Source: Combretum micranthum (Eukaryota; Streptophyta; Magnoliopsida; Myrtales; Combretaceae). Taken from it: a stretch of DNA of 64,000 nt. This document shows, in pieces, positions 45,358 to 57,312 of this stretch. Every line of letters starts with the position of its first letter. The stretch's first letter is position 1. The position numbers and the translations under genes were made by a program. The notes beneath the pieces were generated by a model. That model saw only the letters and a list, made by a program, of their open reading frames with translations, did not search any database and was not told the DNA's origin. The stretch lies in assembly GCA_024138025.1 (NCBI GenBank), contig JAMXBD010000572.1, positions 496,001 to 560,000 of the forward strand, in the 5' to 3' direction.

Positions 45358-45508
45358 GTTTATGATAAGATCATATTATATACAATTTGTTGATGTTTAA
45401 AAGAGCTAGAATGGATATTTGTTTTGATTAAATTTTATGTTTCAGGACTAATTTGGACAAAGAAATCAAAACAAGAGACTTTGAATCGAAAATAGGAAAA
45501 ATTAAGTC

Positions 45509-46058
45509 AAGGCCGGCATTTCAACATTCAAAACCGCCGGCGTTTAGATGGCTTACACCCAAGGCCGTTGCTAGCACTGCCAGCTTTGTCGAGCATAAGT
45601 TCCAGCCACACTAAAAGCCGCCTCAAAGCTGTCGGCGTAGAAGATGAAGAAGCCAGCGTACTTGAAGGCCGGCAGCTCAGAATTGGAAAGTCACCAGCGC
45701 ACAAGGAGTTACAGCATACACCGGCCCCTAAGCCGCCGGCGTTGAGGCAGTGTACATCATAGATCTGAAGCGACATGAAGATATCAAACGCTTGGAGGAA
45801 ATTGAAGAGACAAATCTGTTGGAGTGTCTATGCCGGTGTCAAAGCCGCCGGCTTTGGGACAACGTTCGTTATAAATTGGCCCAACGCTTTATTTCTGATC
45901 ATATACATCGGCTAGATCTACATCTAAGCCGCCGACGTAGAAGCAGCCTACATGTGTAACCGATATTGAAGGCTGCCAGTGCACTGCCTGCGCAAAGGAG
46001 AAATTGAAGATACGCCCTGTAAGCGCCGGCGTAGGATCCATAACTGCCGGCGTACGAA
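45509..46058 (+). promoter_or_regulatory. GC word array 5' of Athila TATA box (5' LTR)
   Basis: The richest array in the window: over a dozen words in 550 bases, e.g. AAACCGCCGGCGTTTAG, AAGCCGCCGGCGTTGAGG, AAAGCCGCCGGCTTTGGG, CTAAGCCGCCGACGTAG, GCGCCGGCGTAGG and CTGCCGGCGTACG. The first halves of units tend to read TACGCCGG and the last parts CCGGCGTA, which are reverse complements, so units can fold back. It ends about 45 bases before TATAAATA. Open frames on both strands inside it are by-products of GC content. Confidence 0.8.
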
Positions 46059-46102
46059 GTGAAACAGCAAATTTCAATTAATGTCTTGCGCGAAATTTTT
46101 CC

Positions 46103-46110
46103 TATAAATA
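46103..46110 (+). promoter_or_regulatory. TATA box of Athila 5' LTR
   Basis: TATAAATA in the context TTTCCTATAAATAGGGG, a near-perfect plant TATA box. A CAAC-rich leader follows about 30 bases later, consistent with an R region start there. Confidence 0.8.
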
Positions 46111-47139
46111 GGGGTTCCACCCCCCTCCAACAATCATCCAAGAAAATCCAACAACACATCCAAGTAGCTCTAAATCATACTACAATACATAGATTAGAAC
46201 TAGCATTCCATAGAGATTTTTGAAGAGATATTGAAGTTTTTCAAGAATTTGCAAGTGAAGCTTTGATATATTGAATTGGTGATATCTGATCTTTTCCTTT
46301 TATGCAATTCCTATATCTGAATATTTTGATCATAATGAAATCATTTGCAATTTCTTATCTGATTTTTGAATCATCATCCATGAGTAGCTAAATTCTTTTT
46401 GTGGGAAGTTGATGAAGCTTTAAACATGCTAAAATGATCTTTGAAACCATGTTATAAGATAGTTAGAATCATGAAATATTCATATTGAGTTCTGATTATT
46501 CATCATATTTGGTGTATAAGAATTCTGATAACTCGGAAGGGAAATTAGGGTTCATATGAATTCATAAATTGAGATTAAATTACAATTGCGGAAGCGGCGG
46601 AGTTTAATCTAATTTAGAAATTGTCCATGAATATTAATGCAATTTTATATTGATTTCTCACTAAGGAATTAGGGGATGTTAATATAAAGTATTAGTCAAT
46701 TATAGAATCGGAAGGTTTATAATTGTAATTTTGATTCCACTAATAATTTATTTAGCGGAAGCTATTGAATTGTTTTGTGGTTTAAAAGGTTTTTAAACTC
46801 TGTTTTTAAATCTTGACAATTTCTTATGAATATCCATGAATCTAATTATCATTATAACATGACTTCAAGTTGATTGGCAATAGTTTAAAGTGAATTCTGC
46901 TCCTTCCCACATTTTTCTAATATATCACTCTCTTCAAAAGCTCATTGCATTCATATAGATACTTAATTAGATAATTTAGTTTAATCTTAATCTAATCATT
47001 TGAAAAGATCAATTGCCTAGATATTAGTATTAGTTGATAGATCGACACTTGACTTATGCTATATTACAAGATAAGGCCCAGTACGCTTGCTGGATAAGAT
47101 GCTTTAAAATTCAATACTAATATAGCACATCAAGTTTTC

Positions 47140-47157
47140 TGGCGCCGTTGCCGGGGA
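47140..47157 (+). other. Primer-binding site (tRNA-Asp type)
   Basis: TGGCGCCGTTGCCGGGGA, eight bases after the LTR, the site typical of the Athila/Tat group. Confidence 0.93.
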
Positions 47158-47244
47158 TCTTATTAATATTAGACTACCTTCAGCTTTGCTAGTAGTTTAG
47201 GTTTAATTTAGTTTGAAATTTTTCCTTTTCTCTTTGCAGGTTTT

Positions 47245-48900
47245 ATGCGAAGAAGTAGAAGTTCTGAAATTCTACCTTTAGACCCTGAAATTGAAAGAAC
47301 CTTGCATCAACAGAGAAGAAGGAACCAAAGAAGAGGAGCAATGGCAGAAAATCAAGAAGGAAACAATGACAACAACAAAAGTTGCAACCAGCTGCTCCCG
47401 CTCCAAGGGCAATTCGAGACTATACAGTACCTACATTCAGATCCGCCATAAGAATGCCCACTGTGGAGGCTAACAACTTTGAGCTTAAACCGTCCCTGAT
47501 TCAAATGGTTGAGTCACATCAATTTGGAGGATATCCGAATGAGACGCCAGATGAACACCTTGCCAAATTTCTCCAGTACACCAACACTGTCAAACTTAAT
47601 GGTGTAAGAAACGAAGTCATCCGACTACAGCTTTTCCCTTTTTCTCTTAGGGATAAAGCCTTGGCATGGTACAATTCCCAACCTCCAGATTCAATCACTA
47701 CATGGGATGATCTGACAAAGAAGTTTCTGAAGAGATTCTTCCCTCCAGCAAGGACCGCCAGATTAAGAAATGAGATCTCCAACTTCACCAAATTCCCTGG
47801 TGAATCATTATATGATGCTTGGGAAAGATTCAAAGAGGCGGTCAGAAAATGTCCACACCACGGTTTACCCGATAATCTACTAATCGAAAATTTCTACCTC
47901 AGTCTTGATGAAGCTTTGAGGTCCTTAGTAGATGCTACATCGAGGATCACTGATGGGAAAAACATATGAGGAAGCTAGTGAGATTATTGAAGAATTAGCT
48001 TCCGCTGCTCATAATTGGAGTTGTGAAAGAACAAGATCTAAAGTAGCATCTTGGAAGACAAAGAAGATATATCACAACTCAAGGCTCAAATGGCAACCCT
48101 CATCACTCAAGTAAGTAAACTCACAACTACAAATTCTTCCAATAAAAAACAAGTGTTTTGTTGTGAGATTTGCTCAGGTCCACACTCTTCTTTCGAGTGT
48201 CCGCATGGATCATCATCAAATGATGAGCAGCTCAATTATGTGGGAAATTTCCAAAAGGGTAATTTTGGAAACACATATCATCCGAATATGCGAATCATCC
48301 CAATTGTCATATCGGAATGATGCCAATGTTCTAAAGCCACCACCTGGTTTCCAAGGACAAGGATATGCAAGAAATGCCCCACCTCAACAGCAAATTCAAT
48401 CTCCACTGACGCATTACAGGGATTTCATTGTCACTACAACAAACTCACTCAATAATCAGAATGCAATCATTCAAGATTTGCAAGGGAAGCTCCATCAACT
48501 TGCACAACAAGTGAGTAATAGACCATCTGGGTCTTTACCAAGCAACACGGAGGAGAATCCCAAGTCTGTAAATGCAATCACCCTGAGAAGTGGTAAGGAG
48601 ATTGCTCCAGTTGAGGAAACTATCAAGGATCAAGAGGAAATTCCACCACAAAACAACAAAGGAAACGAAAGGTGGAGGACACTATTCAAAAACCACCTGA
48701 GGTGAAATCATATGTTCCTCCCGTCCCTTTTCCAGGAAGATTAAAGCAACAAAGACTTGATGAGCAATTTTCAAAATTCCTGGATGTTTTCAAGAAGCTG
48801 CACATCAACATTCCATTCTTAGAAGTGATTCAAGGAATGCCTTCCTATGCAAATTCATCAAAGAATTGCTATCCAACAAGAGGAAGATTGATGGAAATGT
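47245..48900 (+). pseudogene. gag: Athila gag
   Basis: The likely start is the ATG at 47245 (MRRSRSSEILPLDPEIERTL), 88 bases after the primer site. After a frame change near 47380 the gag core follows: FELKPSLIQMVESHQFGGYP, DEHLAKFLQYTNTVKLNGV, LFPFSLRDKALAWYNSQPP, WDDLTKKFLKRFFPP, ARLRNEISNF, SLYDAWERFKEAVRKCPHHG. Shifts occur near 47960, 48050, 48300 and 48670. A zinc knuckle-like CEICSGPHSSFEC (C-X2-C-X3-H-X4-C) is at about 48166. The C-terminal part (VNAITLRSGKEI, then FSKFLDVFKKLHINIP) is the usual Athila link to protease. Confidence 0.9.
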
Positions 48901-48915
48901 GATACTCACTGGAGA

Positions 48916-49563
48916 ATGTTCCATGATCCTACAGAAACAACACCCAGTCTGCCCACTAAACTTCGAGATCAGGGAAGTTTTACTGTTCCTTGCACCATTG
49001 GTGATTGTCATTTTGATAAAGTTTTAATTGATTCTGGTGCAAGTATCAACTTAATGCCTTTATCGGTATTTAAAAAACTAGGACTTGGAGATTGCAAGGA
49101 TACACATGTAACCTTGCAACTTGCTGATAGAAGTGTAAAATACCCTAGGGGTATTGTGGAAAATGTCCTAGTTAAAGTTGACAAATTCTTTTTCCCTGTG
49201 GATTTTGTAGTCTTAGACATGGATGAAGATAGGGAAGTTCCCATGATCTTGGGCAGACCGTTCCTTGCAACAGGTAAAGCACTAATTGATGTGGAACAAG
49301 GGCAGCTTACATTACGGGTGATGGATGAACAGGTTACTTTCAATGTCTATGAGGCAATGAAGAAATTTGATGATACTGATGCCTGTTACACCATCAATAC
49401 CATTGATGAGCTGGTTTCTGAGTCGCTTGAGGAACAAACTGGTGTGGAGACTATGGAATCCGTCTTGAGAGACTTGGACAATTGGAGTGATGAAGAGGAT
49501 GAAGAAATACTGGAAGATGTACCAATGATCAAAACCAGTATTATGAATCTTGGGTACAAATGA
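48916..49563 (+). pseudogene. Athila protease
   Basis: One open frame of 215 codons. VLIDSGASINLMPLSVFKKL contains the Asp-Ser-Gly active site of an aspartic protease. VTLQLADRSVKYPRG, VDFVVLDMDED and MILGRPFLATGKALIDV follow, all typical for Athila. The frame ends with an acidic segment (NWSDEEDEEILED) and TGA at 49561. It is probably part of a gag-pol polyprotein whose continuation is shifted, so the domain itself is intact but not the polyprotein. Confidence 0.9.
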
Positions 49564-49649
49564 GCAGAAGCAAGTTCCATCTTTGATGCAACCACCGACC
49601 TTGGAACTTAAACCCTTCCTGATCATCTGAAGTATGCTTTTCTCGGAAT

Positions 49650-50745
49650 TGGCGATACTTTGCCAATCATCATTTCATCTGCATTGACAAATGAACAAGA
49701 ACAACAGTTGATTGAAGTGTTGAAAAAGCACAAAGAAGCAATCGGATGGACCATTGCAGACATTAAGGGTATTAGCCCTATGATTTGCACTCACAAAATT
49801 CTTATGGAAGCTGAGTGTAAACCTACAGTTCAACCACAAAGGAGACTTAACCCAACACTTAAAGATGTTGTCAAGAAAGAAGTTCTGAAGCTGCTTGACG
49901 CAGGTATTATCTATCCTATCTCTGATAGTAAATGGGTTAGTCCAGTTCAGGTAGTGCCAAAGAAAGGTGGTATGACTGTAGTGAAAAATGAGCACAATGA
50001 ATTGATTCCTATACGTAGTGACTGGGTGGAGAGTTTGTATTGATTACAGGAAATTGAATGATGCCACCCGAAAGGATCACTTTCCCTTCCCTTCATTGAT
50101 CAAATGTTGGAGAAACTTGCAGGGCATGACTATTATTGTTTTCTTGATGGATATTCTGGATACAATCAAATTTCTATTGCACCCGATGATCAAGAGAAAA
50201 CAACATTCACTTGTCCCTATGGCACTTTTGCCTTTAGGAGGATGCCCTTTGGACTTTGCAATGCACCTGCTACATTTCAGAGGTGTATGATGGCTATATT
50301 CTCTGATATGCTTGAGAATTTCATTGAAATCTTTATGGATGATTTTTCAGTCTTTGGAAAGTCATTTGATCTTTGTTGAGAATTTAGCCTCGGTTTTACA
50401 AAGATGCAAAGATACCAATCAGATCTTGAACTAGGAAAAATGCCACTTCTTGGTAAGAGAAGGGATAGTATTGGATCACAAAATCTCTGTGAGAGGAATT
50501 GAAGTGGATAAAGCCAAAGTGGAGATCATTGAGAAGTTACCACCACCCACGACTGTTAAAGGGGTCAGAAGTTTTCTTGGACATGCTGGCTTCTATAGAC
50601 GATTTATCAAGGACTTCTCTAAGATTTCCAAACCTCTTTGCAACCTTCTGGAAAAAGATGCGGTGTTCAATTTTAATGACAAATGTTTGCAGGCATTCAA
50701 TTCATTAAAGGAAAAGCTCATTTCTACACCAGTAATCATTGCACC
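49650..50745 (+). pseudogene. Athila reverse transcriptase, cut by solo LTR
   Basis: From 49660: PIIISSALTNEQEQQLIEVL, IGWTIADIKGISPMICTHKI, WVSPVQVVPKKGGMTVV; a shift near 50040, then RVCIDYRKLNDATRKDHFP, another shift, then YCFLDGYSGYNQI, MPFGLCNAPATFQR and the catalytic FMDD at 50332-50343. After a further shift, RGIEVDKAKVEIIEKLPPP and FLGHAGFYRRFIKDFSKISK lead to KLISTPVIIAP, where the frame is broken at 50745 by the inserted LTR. The frame resumes at 54161. Confidence 0.92.
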
Positions 50746-53700
50746 TGTCATGCCCCGTAGGGTGTCCTCAACGTAACAGCCCGCCACATACTAAGTAGGA
50801 CTCTCGAGTTCCCTACCCGAGTCCTTCGGGAGTCTTAAGTAGATGTAAAATATTCCTTTACGACAATAGAATACTTCAACAAATGGAGTTAAACAGTTTA
50901 ATGTGGCATTCATTAGCCATAGGTAATAAATCAAAACGCATAATTACAGTTTACAAAATCTAAGGGGCATTCCCCCGCAAAATAATAACAAGTCCATTAC
51001 AGTCATCCAGAGTCCTTAGTTTCCAACGGAAGTCTATACAAAAAGAATGGATTAAACTTCTATGGGAAACTCCTATCTCCGGTACCTATGCTGTGGCTTG
51101 CCTCGGCCTAAGCCATATAAACTCGTGCTACAATAGATAAAAACTATGGGGGCGTAAGCTAGCTAGCTTAGTGAGTAATAACTTCCATAACACAATTAAA
51201 TACAAATCATTCAAACAAGTGATTATTCAAGCAAGTGGATGCATCAAACAAATGTGATCAACAAACATATGACCAACCGGAAATCATATGTGCATGGACT
51301 TGCGCCCTCCATCCCGGGTTAGCAGATTAACGAATCCTGCGGTACGACGCCATTTAAGCTCACGGTCAACTAACAATATTTCGTTTTATGGATCACGATT
51401 AACCAACACATTCGTTTTATGGATCACGAAAAACCAACCAATGCGAATGCTCCAACCCCATCGTGATATGAATGAATCCAAGTTACCATTGAAGTCAAAT
51501 ATTCATTAATTCAATTCTTTTAGGTGACCAATAAGTATTCGCAGACATTCATCATAAGATACTAGCTAATCAGTTAATAGCCTAACACCCGGTTTCGATA
51601 TTCCTTAAGTTCCATTTCACATATCAACAGTAGACAACATATACAATTCCCACATACCCCATCATGCATATACAATTCCTTTTTATCTTTGCCTATACCA
51701 CTAGTGCCACTACATTACAATCACATTCATTAATTGAGAGTGGAAGTAAAACTCACTCGGCCATTGGACGCCGGTCTTTCTAATAGTAGTAGTCAGGAGG
51801 TAGGGTGTCGTCCTGCTCGGGATCACCTACCAAGCAAGAATAATCCTAATGAGACTCTCATTATGTAACTAAATCAAGCTACACATCTAAACTAAATGAA
51901 TTCGGAATCTCGCTATTTGCGGAAGTTCCGACTTAAAACGGCCATAACTTGGTCATTTCAACTCAGAATTTCGCAAATTTTATATCGATCTCTATCCACT
52001 TAGAAAGATCTATATATTTCTAATATTAAATCCAAGTTTTGAAAATAGTAAAGTCACGGAACAGTAGGATCAGATCTGTTCCACACTTTCTCCAATTCCG
52101 ACAATTTGTTTTGCTTTTGATAAGAAATGTTCCTAGTTGATGATTCATGCATGAATGGTATAGGAATGAATTACTAACATGAATTCCATGTAATGAACTC
52201 AATATATGCATAGTCATGATGATTTTGTGATAATAAACTCTTATGAACTCCTAAGTGTTAGAAAATTTCATAAAGGTTATTTCTAAGAAGCTATTCTTCC
52301 ACTTTATACTCCTTAGGGTTTCTTTGACTTTTAATCTTGTAATCCACTTGTTATCTAACTAAAAATAAGTTCTCAAAGTCTATATTGATCATGGCCTTCA
52401 TTCATGCATAAAAACTCCCATTTTTCATTTGTTAAACATGTCTTTAAACAAGCTCTTTGTAAAAATCCGAATTTTTGAAATTCCATTTTCTTGCATTCTT
52501 CTTATGGAAAAACTTGTCTAATGAATTAAAAATTGAAGCTCCAATATCTATATTATCTAAGGACTCCTTTTAGCTTATAAAACATCCAATTTAGACTTAG
52601 ATACTAAGTGTTCTTGTGGGCATGAACCTAAATTACGAATTTAACTATTGATCAACATATCAATATTTTTCATTCTAACTCCACCACTTGTTTTACATTC
52701 CTATCATGTCTAAACTCATCTAAGTTTGTGAAAATCATTCTTTCAAGATATCTACTACACATACCCTTCATTTTTCCTATAAAATATGAGTTTAAAAATG
52801 ATTTTGGGGGTTTTTAAAGTAGGGTTTCCATTTCATCCGAATTTTCAACATTGCATATTCAACAAAACCTTTCCTTTTTCAATGTTCTTGCTTCCTACAT
52901 GTAAAGATCTACTATCTAACACCTCTATACATATACAAGACTACATTTTTATGATCATCAATGCATGGAAATAAAAGTAGCTATATGATCATACATGTTC
53001 ATGAAGTTGTGGATGTCTAAACTTTAGATCTACTATATATAATGCATGAATCATGGATCTCATGGCATGAACAACAATATATATGCAAGATCTCTACTTT
53101 ACATGCATGAACAAGTTGATATTTCAAACAAAACTCATTCAAAGACCAGATCCACTTCTTGTGATGGCTTGAGATTCTTGTAGTAGTGTTTTCATGTCCC
53201 TTGCTCATGCTCATTGTAATCTAAATGAGAAAACACACAAGAATGATCTTGCCATTACAAGATTTGGGATGAACAAAGCCTAAAATCAACCTACCAATGG
53301 AGTCTTGAAGTGAAAAAGAGAAGAAAACAAGTTGAAGTTGTGAGAGAGGGAGGGGGACAAACTCACGGCACTCTAAGGAAAAAAGAGAGAGAGTTTTTCT
53401 CTTTGTGACAATTTGAAACAAGAAGAAAATGAAGAGTGAGAGAGAACATTTAGTATATATATTAAGTGAATTAGGGTTTAGTTAAATAAAATAAAGTAAA
53501 AATAATTTAATTGAGAGGGAAACTAAGGGGGGGGGGGGGGGGGGGGGAGGCACCGGCCACACTTCATGTGTGTGTGTGTGTGTGTTTTAAAATTTGATTT
53601 TTGTAATTTAGAAATTAAAATGTAATAAATGTGATAATTATTTAAGAGACAAATTTCTTGGAAAAGAAAATTGAAATGAGTAGTTGTAAGGATGTAAGAA

Positions 53701-54160
53701 TAGGGTATGGGTAGTGTGTAGTGTAGGTTGTACTTGTAAATAGTAGACAAGACATCTACTTTACCGGTTGTTCAGAAAACACGAGAAAAGCTATAACTGT
53801 AATTTTATAGCTCGAAAATTACGAAATTGATATTTTTGGAATCCTTATAAAATTACGGTTCTAATGAATATTCCAGAATATTTTTCTGAATCCGTGGTCC
53901 GGGGCACGCCTTTCCGTAATTGAGCTCGGGAAGGCTCGGAATTGAAAAATTCCCGAATTTAAAACTTTCAAAGGTTTGAAATATACTTTAAAACAATAGT
54001 TCAACTTCATTTACTTTATAAAATTTCTTTTATTATAAAACCGAAGGAAAGCCGAATTTAGGGTTCCTAGGCTTCTCTCATTGAACTCAACCAGGATCGG
54101 ATTAGGGTTTCGCTTCTAACTCCCAAGGTTTCCTAACTACTGAGAATGCCGGGGTTTATA
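50746..54160 (-). mobile_element. Solo LTR (Tekay type) inserted in Athila RT/RNase H
   Basis: A single 3415-base LTR with no internal region. On the minus strand it starts TATAAACCCCGGCAT (TG mutated to TA) and ends GGGGCATGACA. The flanking 5-mers GCACC (50741-50745) and GCGCC (54161-54165) are the target duplication with one change. Removing the LTR and one duplicate copy rejoins the Athila frame at IIAP/DWELPF. It is related to the LTRs at 1-2266 and 20309-22642. A TATA-like AATATATATACTA lies on the minus strand near 53452-53464, with a CACCGGCC word and a G21 run upstream. Confidence 0.92.
53527..53584. repeat. G21 homopolymer and (TG)n tract in solo LTR
   Basis: G-run at 53527-53547, then AGGCACCGGCCACAC, then (TG)n at 53567-53584. 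The homopolymer length may be an assembly or read artefact. The tract lies on the U3 side of the LTR's TATA-like sequence. Confidence 0.8.
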
Positions 54161-55906
54161 GCGCCAGACTGGGAGCTTCCTTTTGAACTCATGTGTGATG
54201 CCAGCGACTTTGCGGTCGGAGCGGTACTCGGTCAGAGACGAGGTAAGATCTTTCATGTTATATACTAAGCAAGTAGAACACTAAATAAGGCCCAAAGAAA
54301 TTATGCTACTACTGAGAAAGAGCTTTTAGCTGTTATCTTTGCATGTGATAAATTTAGGCCTTATCTGATAGGTTCTAAAGTGGTAGTATACACAGACCAT
54401 GCAGCTCTCAAATACTTGTTTGCTAAAGCTGATGCAAAACCTAGGTTGATTAGATGGGTATTACTACTGCAAGAATTTGATCTTGAAATTAAAGATAAAA
54501 AGGGAACCGAGAATGTAATTGCTGATCATTTGTCTATACTTGAATCTGATAGTTTAAACATTCCCATTAATGAAAAGTTCCCTGATGAACAATTGCATGC
54601 AGTAGAAATCCTAGATTTGCCATGGTATGCTGATATTGTGAATTATTTGGTGAGTAAGATTATCCCACATGGTTTGTTTTATCCTCAAAAGAAAAAGTTT
54701 TTGCATGATGTAAAACAATATTTTTGGGATGAACCATATCTATTTAGAAAATGTGCTGACCAAATAATTAGAAGATGTATACCTGAATCTGATCAGCTGA
54801 GCATTTTAGAACACTGTCATTCAAGAGAAGCAGAGGGACACTTTGGTGTTCAAAGGACTGCAACTAAAGTGTTATCATCTGGATTTTATTGGCTTAACTT
54901 ATTTCGTGACTGCAGGAACTTCATTATGTCATGTGCTCAATATCAAAAGACAGGTAACATTTCTAAATGGCATGAATTACCACAAAACAATATTCTGGTA
55001 ATTGAGCTTTTTGATGTTTGGGGGATTGACTTTATGGGTCCTTTTCCCTCATCTTTTTCAAATAAATATATACTTGTGGCAGTTGATTACGTTTCAAAAT
55101 GGGTTGAAGCTGTTTCTTTATAAACAAACGATGCTCGAGTAGTTTTAAAATTTTTGAAAAAGAATATTTTTACCAGATTTAGGGTGTCCAGAACTATAAT
55201 TAGTGATAGGGGGTCTCATTTTTGTAACAAGCAATTTGAAAAACTTTTAGCAAAATATGGTGTTACACATAAAGTGGCTACCCCCTATCATCCACAAACT
55301 AGTGGGCAAGTTGAAGTTTCCAATAGGGAGATAAAAAGGATTTTGGAAAAAACTGTTAATGCATCAAGAAAAGATTAGTCTTCAAAATTAGATGATGCAT
55401 TATGGGCTTACAGGACTGCTTTTAAAACCCCTATTGGAATGTCCCCATATATGATTGTTTTTGGTAAATCATGTCATCTTCCTGTAGAACTTGAGCACAA
55501 GGCATATTGGGCCATAAAATTTCTTAACTTTGATGAAAAAGCTGCAGGTAAAAACAGATTGCTTCAATTGAATCCGCTAGAAGAATGGAGGAATGAGGCA
55601 TTTGAAAGTGCTCGTATCTATAAGGAGCGAGCAAATAAATGGCATGATAGAAACATCATCAAACGAGAATTTTTGCCTAGACAAAAAGTTTTACTTTACA
55701 ATTCTCGTTTGAAGTTGTTTCCTGGAAAATTACGATCAAGATGGTCAGGACCGTTTGAGATTGCGAAAGTTTTTCCATATGGAACGGTGGAATTAAAAAC
55801 TGCAGATGATCGGACTTTTAAAGTGAATAGGCAACTGCTCAAACATTATTTTGAGGGGGAAAATCTTGACAGTACTACTACTATCATGAATCTCAAGGAA
55901 CCATAA
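54161..55906 (+). pseudogene. Athila RNase H and integrase
   Basis: One frame throughout, with only three stops (about 54267, 55121 and 55376). RNase [41 protein letters not shown] and [14 protein letters not shown]. Integrase: zinc region with [11 protein letters not shown] and SCAQYQ, where the usual second Cys of the CXXC pair is Tyr. The catalytic core has Asp in [10 protein letters not shown], Asp in ISDRGSHF and Glu in [12 protein letters not shown], so the D-D-E triad is present. The C-terminus [20 protein letters not shown] is of the Athila kind and there is no chromodomain. Apart from the stops, the domain is well preserved. Confidence 0.92.
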
Positions 55907-56070
55907 TCAGATCAGGAAAGTTGGGCTAAGCGACTTTAAACTAAGCGCTTCTTGGGAGGCAACCCATGTCTAATTTTAGAATAGTTTTATTTGTTTTGTT
56001 TTTACTAACTTAGTTATTAGTGTGGCAGGTGATATGGTTTGAAAAAAAAAAAAAAAAGAGGAAAACAATG

Positions 56071-56497
56071 AAGGCCGGCTCAAGGCTACCAGCCTTGAGC
56101 AAGCTCTGAAAAGACAAGGAAAGCCGGTTCAACGCCGCCAGCTTTAGGCTGGCGTAAAGGTCAGTAGAGAAGTAGGTGAGCACCGCAAAAGAAGCCGGCA
56201 AGGGAATGGTCAAGGCCGCCGGCTTATATGCCGGCGTTTGAGTACAATATTTACACCGGCAGGGGAAGGTGAATGCCGTCGGCTTAGTGCCATCGTATGT
56301 GCAAGATTTCTTAGTTTCTGAAAATTCCCGATTAAAGCCGGCACCTGGGATTAAAAGCCGCCAGCTTTAAGCCTGCGTATCCACATAAGCCGGCTGTGTA
56401 AATGGATAAGCTGCCAGCTTTATGCTCTCGGTATGTAATTTTTCTGGTTACACTGGCTGTAAGCCGCCGGCGTACATCGCAGAAATGTCGGTGTAGG
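56071..56497 (+). promoter_or_regulatory. Internal GC word array between integrase and 3' ORF
   Basis: Words include AAGGCCGGCTCAAGGC, AACGCCGCCAGC, AAGGCCGCCGGCTTATATGCC, GCCGGCGTTTGAG, TTTACACCGGCAGGGG, AAGCCGGCACCTGGG, AAAGCCGCCAGC, AAGCCGCCGGCGTACATCG and TGTCGGTGTAGG. Same vocabulary as the LTR arrays, but inside the element. A CT-rich leader (56525-56580) follows. The phrase AAGCCGGCACCTGGG is close to CACCGGCACCTGGG in the Tekay-type LTR at about 5306. Confidence 0.75.
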
Positions 56498-56632
56498 TTC
56501 TGCAGATGCTTTTAACAGGTACGAATCCTCTCTCTCTTTCTCATTCTTACTCACTCTCACTCTCTATTACTCTCACCCGAAGAATTCATCTCTTCATTGG
56601 CCTCATTCATTGAGTAAAATCCAGCTGTCCAA

Positions 56633-57310
56633 GTAAGATTCTTACTCTTAGCTCTTTGTTTTAATCTATTACATTGCTTAATCTTGTCAATTCGCTCATA
56701 GACTAAACTGAGATTGATTTTTTCGTAAATGGGATATGAACTTCAGCTATTGATACATTTGATTGTGATGATGATGTTCTGTTCAAGCTACATTTCATTC
56801 CATATATTGTTATTGCAAGCTATGATGTGTCGATTCATGATTACTGCTAGATTGGAAAATTAGGGTTTATGAGCTTATGAAAATTCGAAATTGGGGTTTG
56901 TTGGAATTGATGTTACAACTGCTGGATTTGAAAGTTTTCATATTAGTTAGTAGCTCCAATTCTTGCATTGTGCTCAAATTCGCTCGAATTGAAATTGGAA
57001 TTTGAAATTGTGCTCGAATTTTATGAAAATTTCAGTATAAAAGTGATTTTGGGACAAAAGGAAAAATTTTTTAAAATCATTTTTGTTTGAAAATTTTGAA
57101 ATTCCAACGTTCAATTCTGAGCTGGCAAGCCTAAGCTGCCAGCTTTCATATTGTTTTGCAAGTGTAAATGCTCCATTTAATTTCATGATCAATAGCTCCA
57201 CTAGTTATATGCCTTGATATCAAAATTGTTCAAAATCATGTTTTAGGTATAAACTAGAATTTCATTGAAATTGTGCATTCCTTATTTCTAATTGTTCAAA
57301 TTATTTGCAG
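56633..57310 (+). other. Candidate leader intron before the Athila 3' ORF
   Basis: Donor-like CCAA/GTAAGATTC at 56633 and acceptor TTCAAATTATTTGCAG ending at 57310, two bases before the ATG of the 3' ORF. The segment is AT-rich, with T-rich text before the acceptor. Splicing from the upstream leader (or from the element's genomic RNA) would give a 3' ORF message. The acceptor is stronger evidence than the donor, for which alternatives exist. Confidence 0.45.
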
Positions 57311-57312
57311 GA

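Larger units (their letters stand above)
45363..47132 (+). repeat. 5' LTR of Athila
   Basis: Starts TGATAAGATC and ends AGCACATCA. It contains a GC word array (45509-46058) and a TATA box (46103-46110). It matches 60034-61808, with a 27-base or so deletion near 47040 relative to the 3' copy. Confidence 0.93.

Noticed and set aside
45528..45776. Open frames on both strands inside the Athila LTR arrays (also 60173-60480 and 45889-46159)
   Set aside because: They are open in several frames at once because the array is GC-rich and stop-poor. They recur only because the LTRs are duplicates, and no protein motif is visible.
56071..56497. CRISPR-like or satellite array
   Set aside because: Words are short and unevenly spaced, spacers are not of fixed length, and the setting is a plant retroelement.
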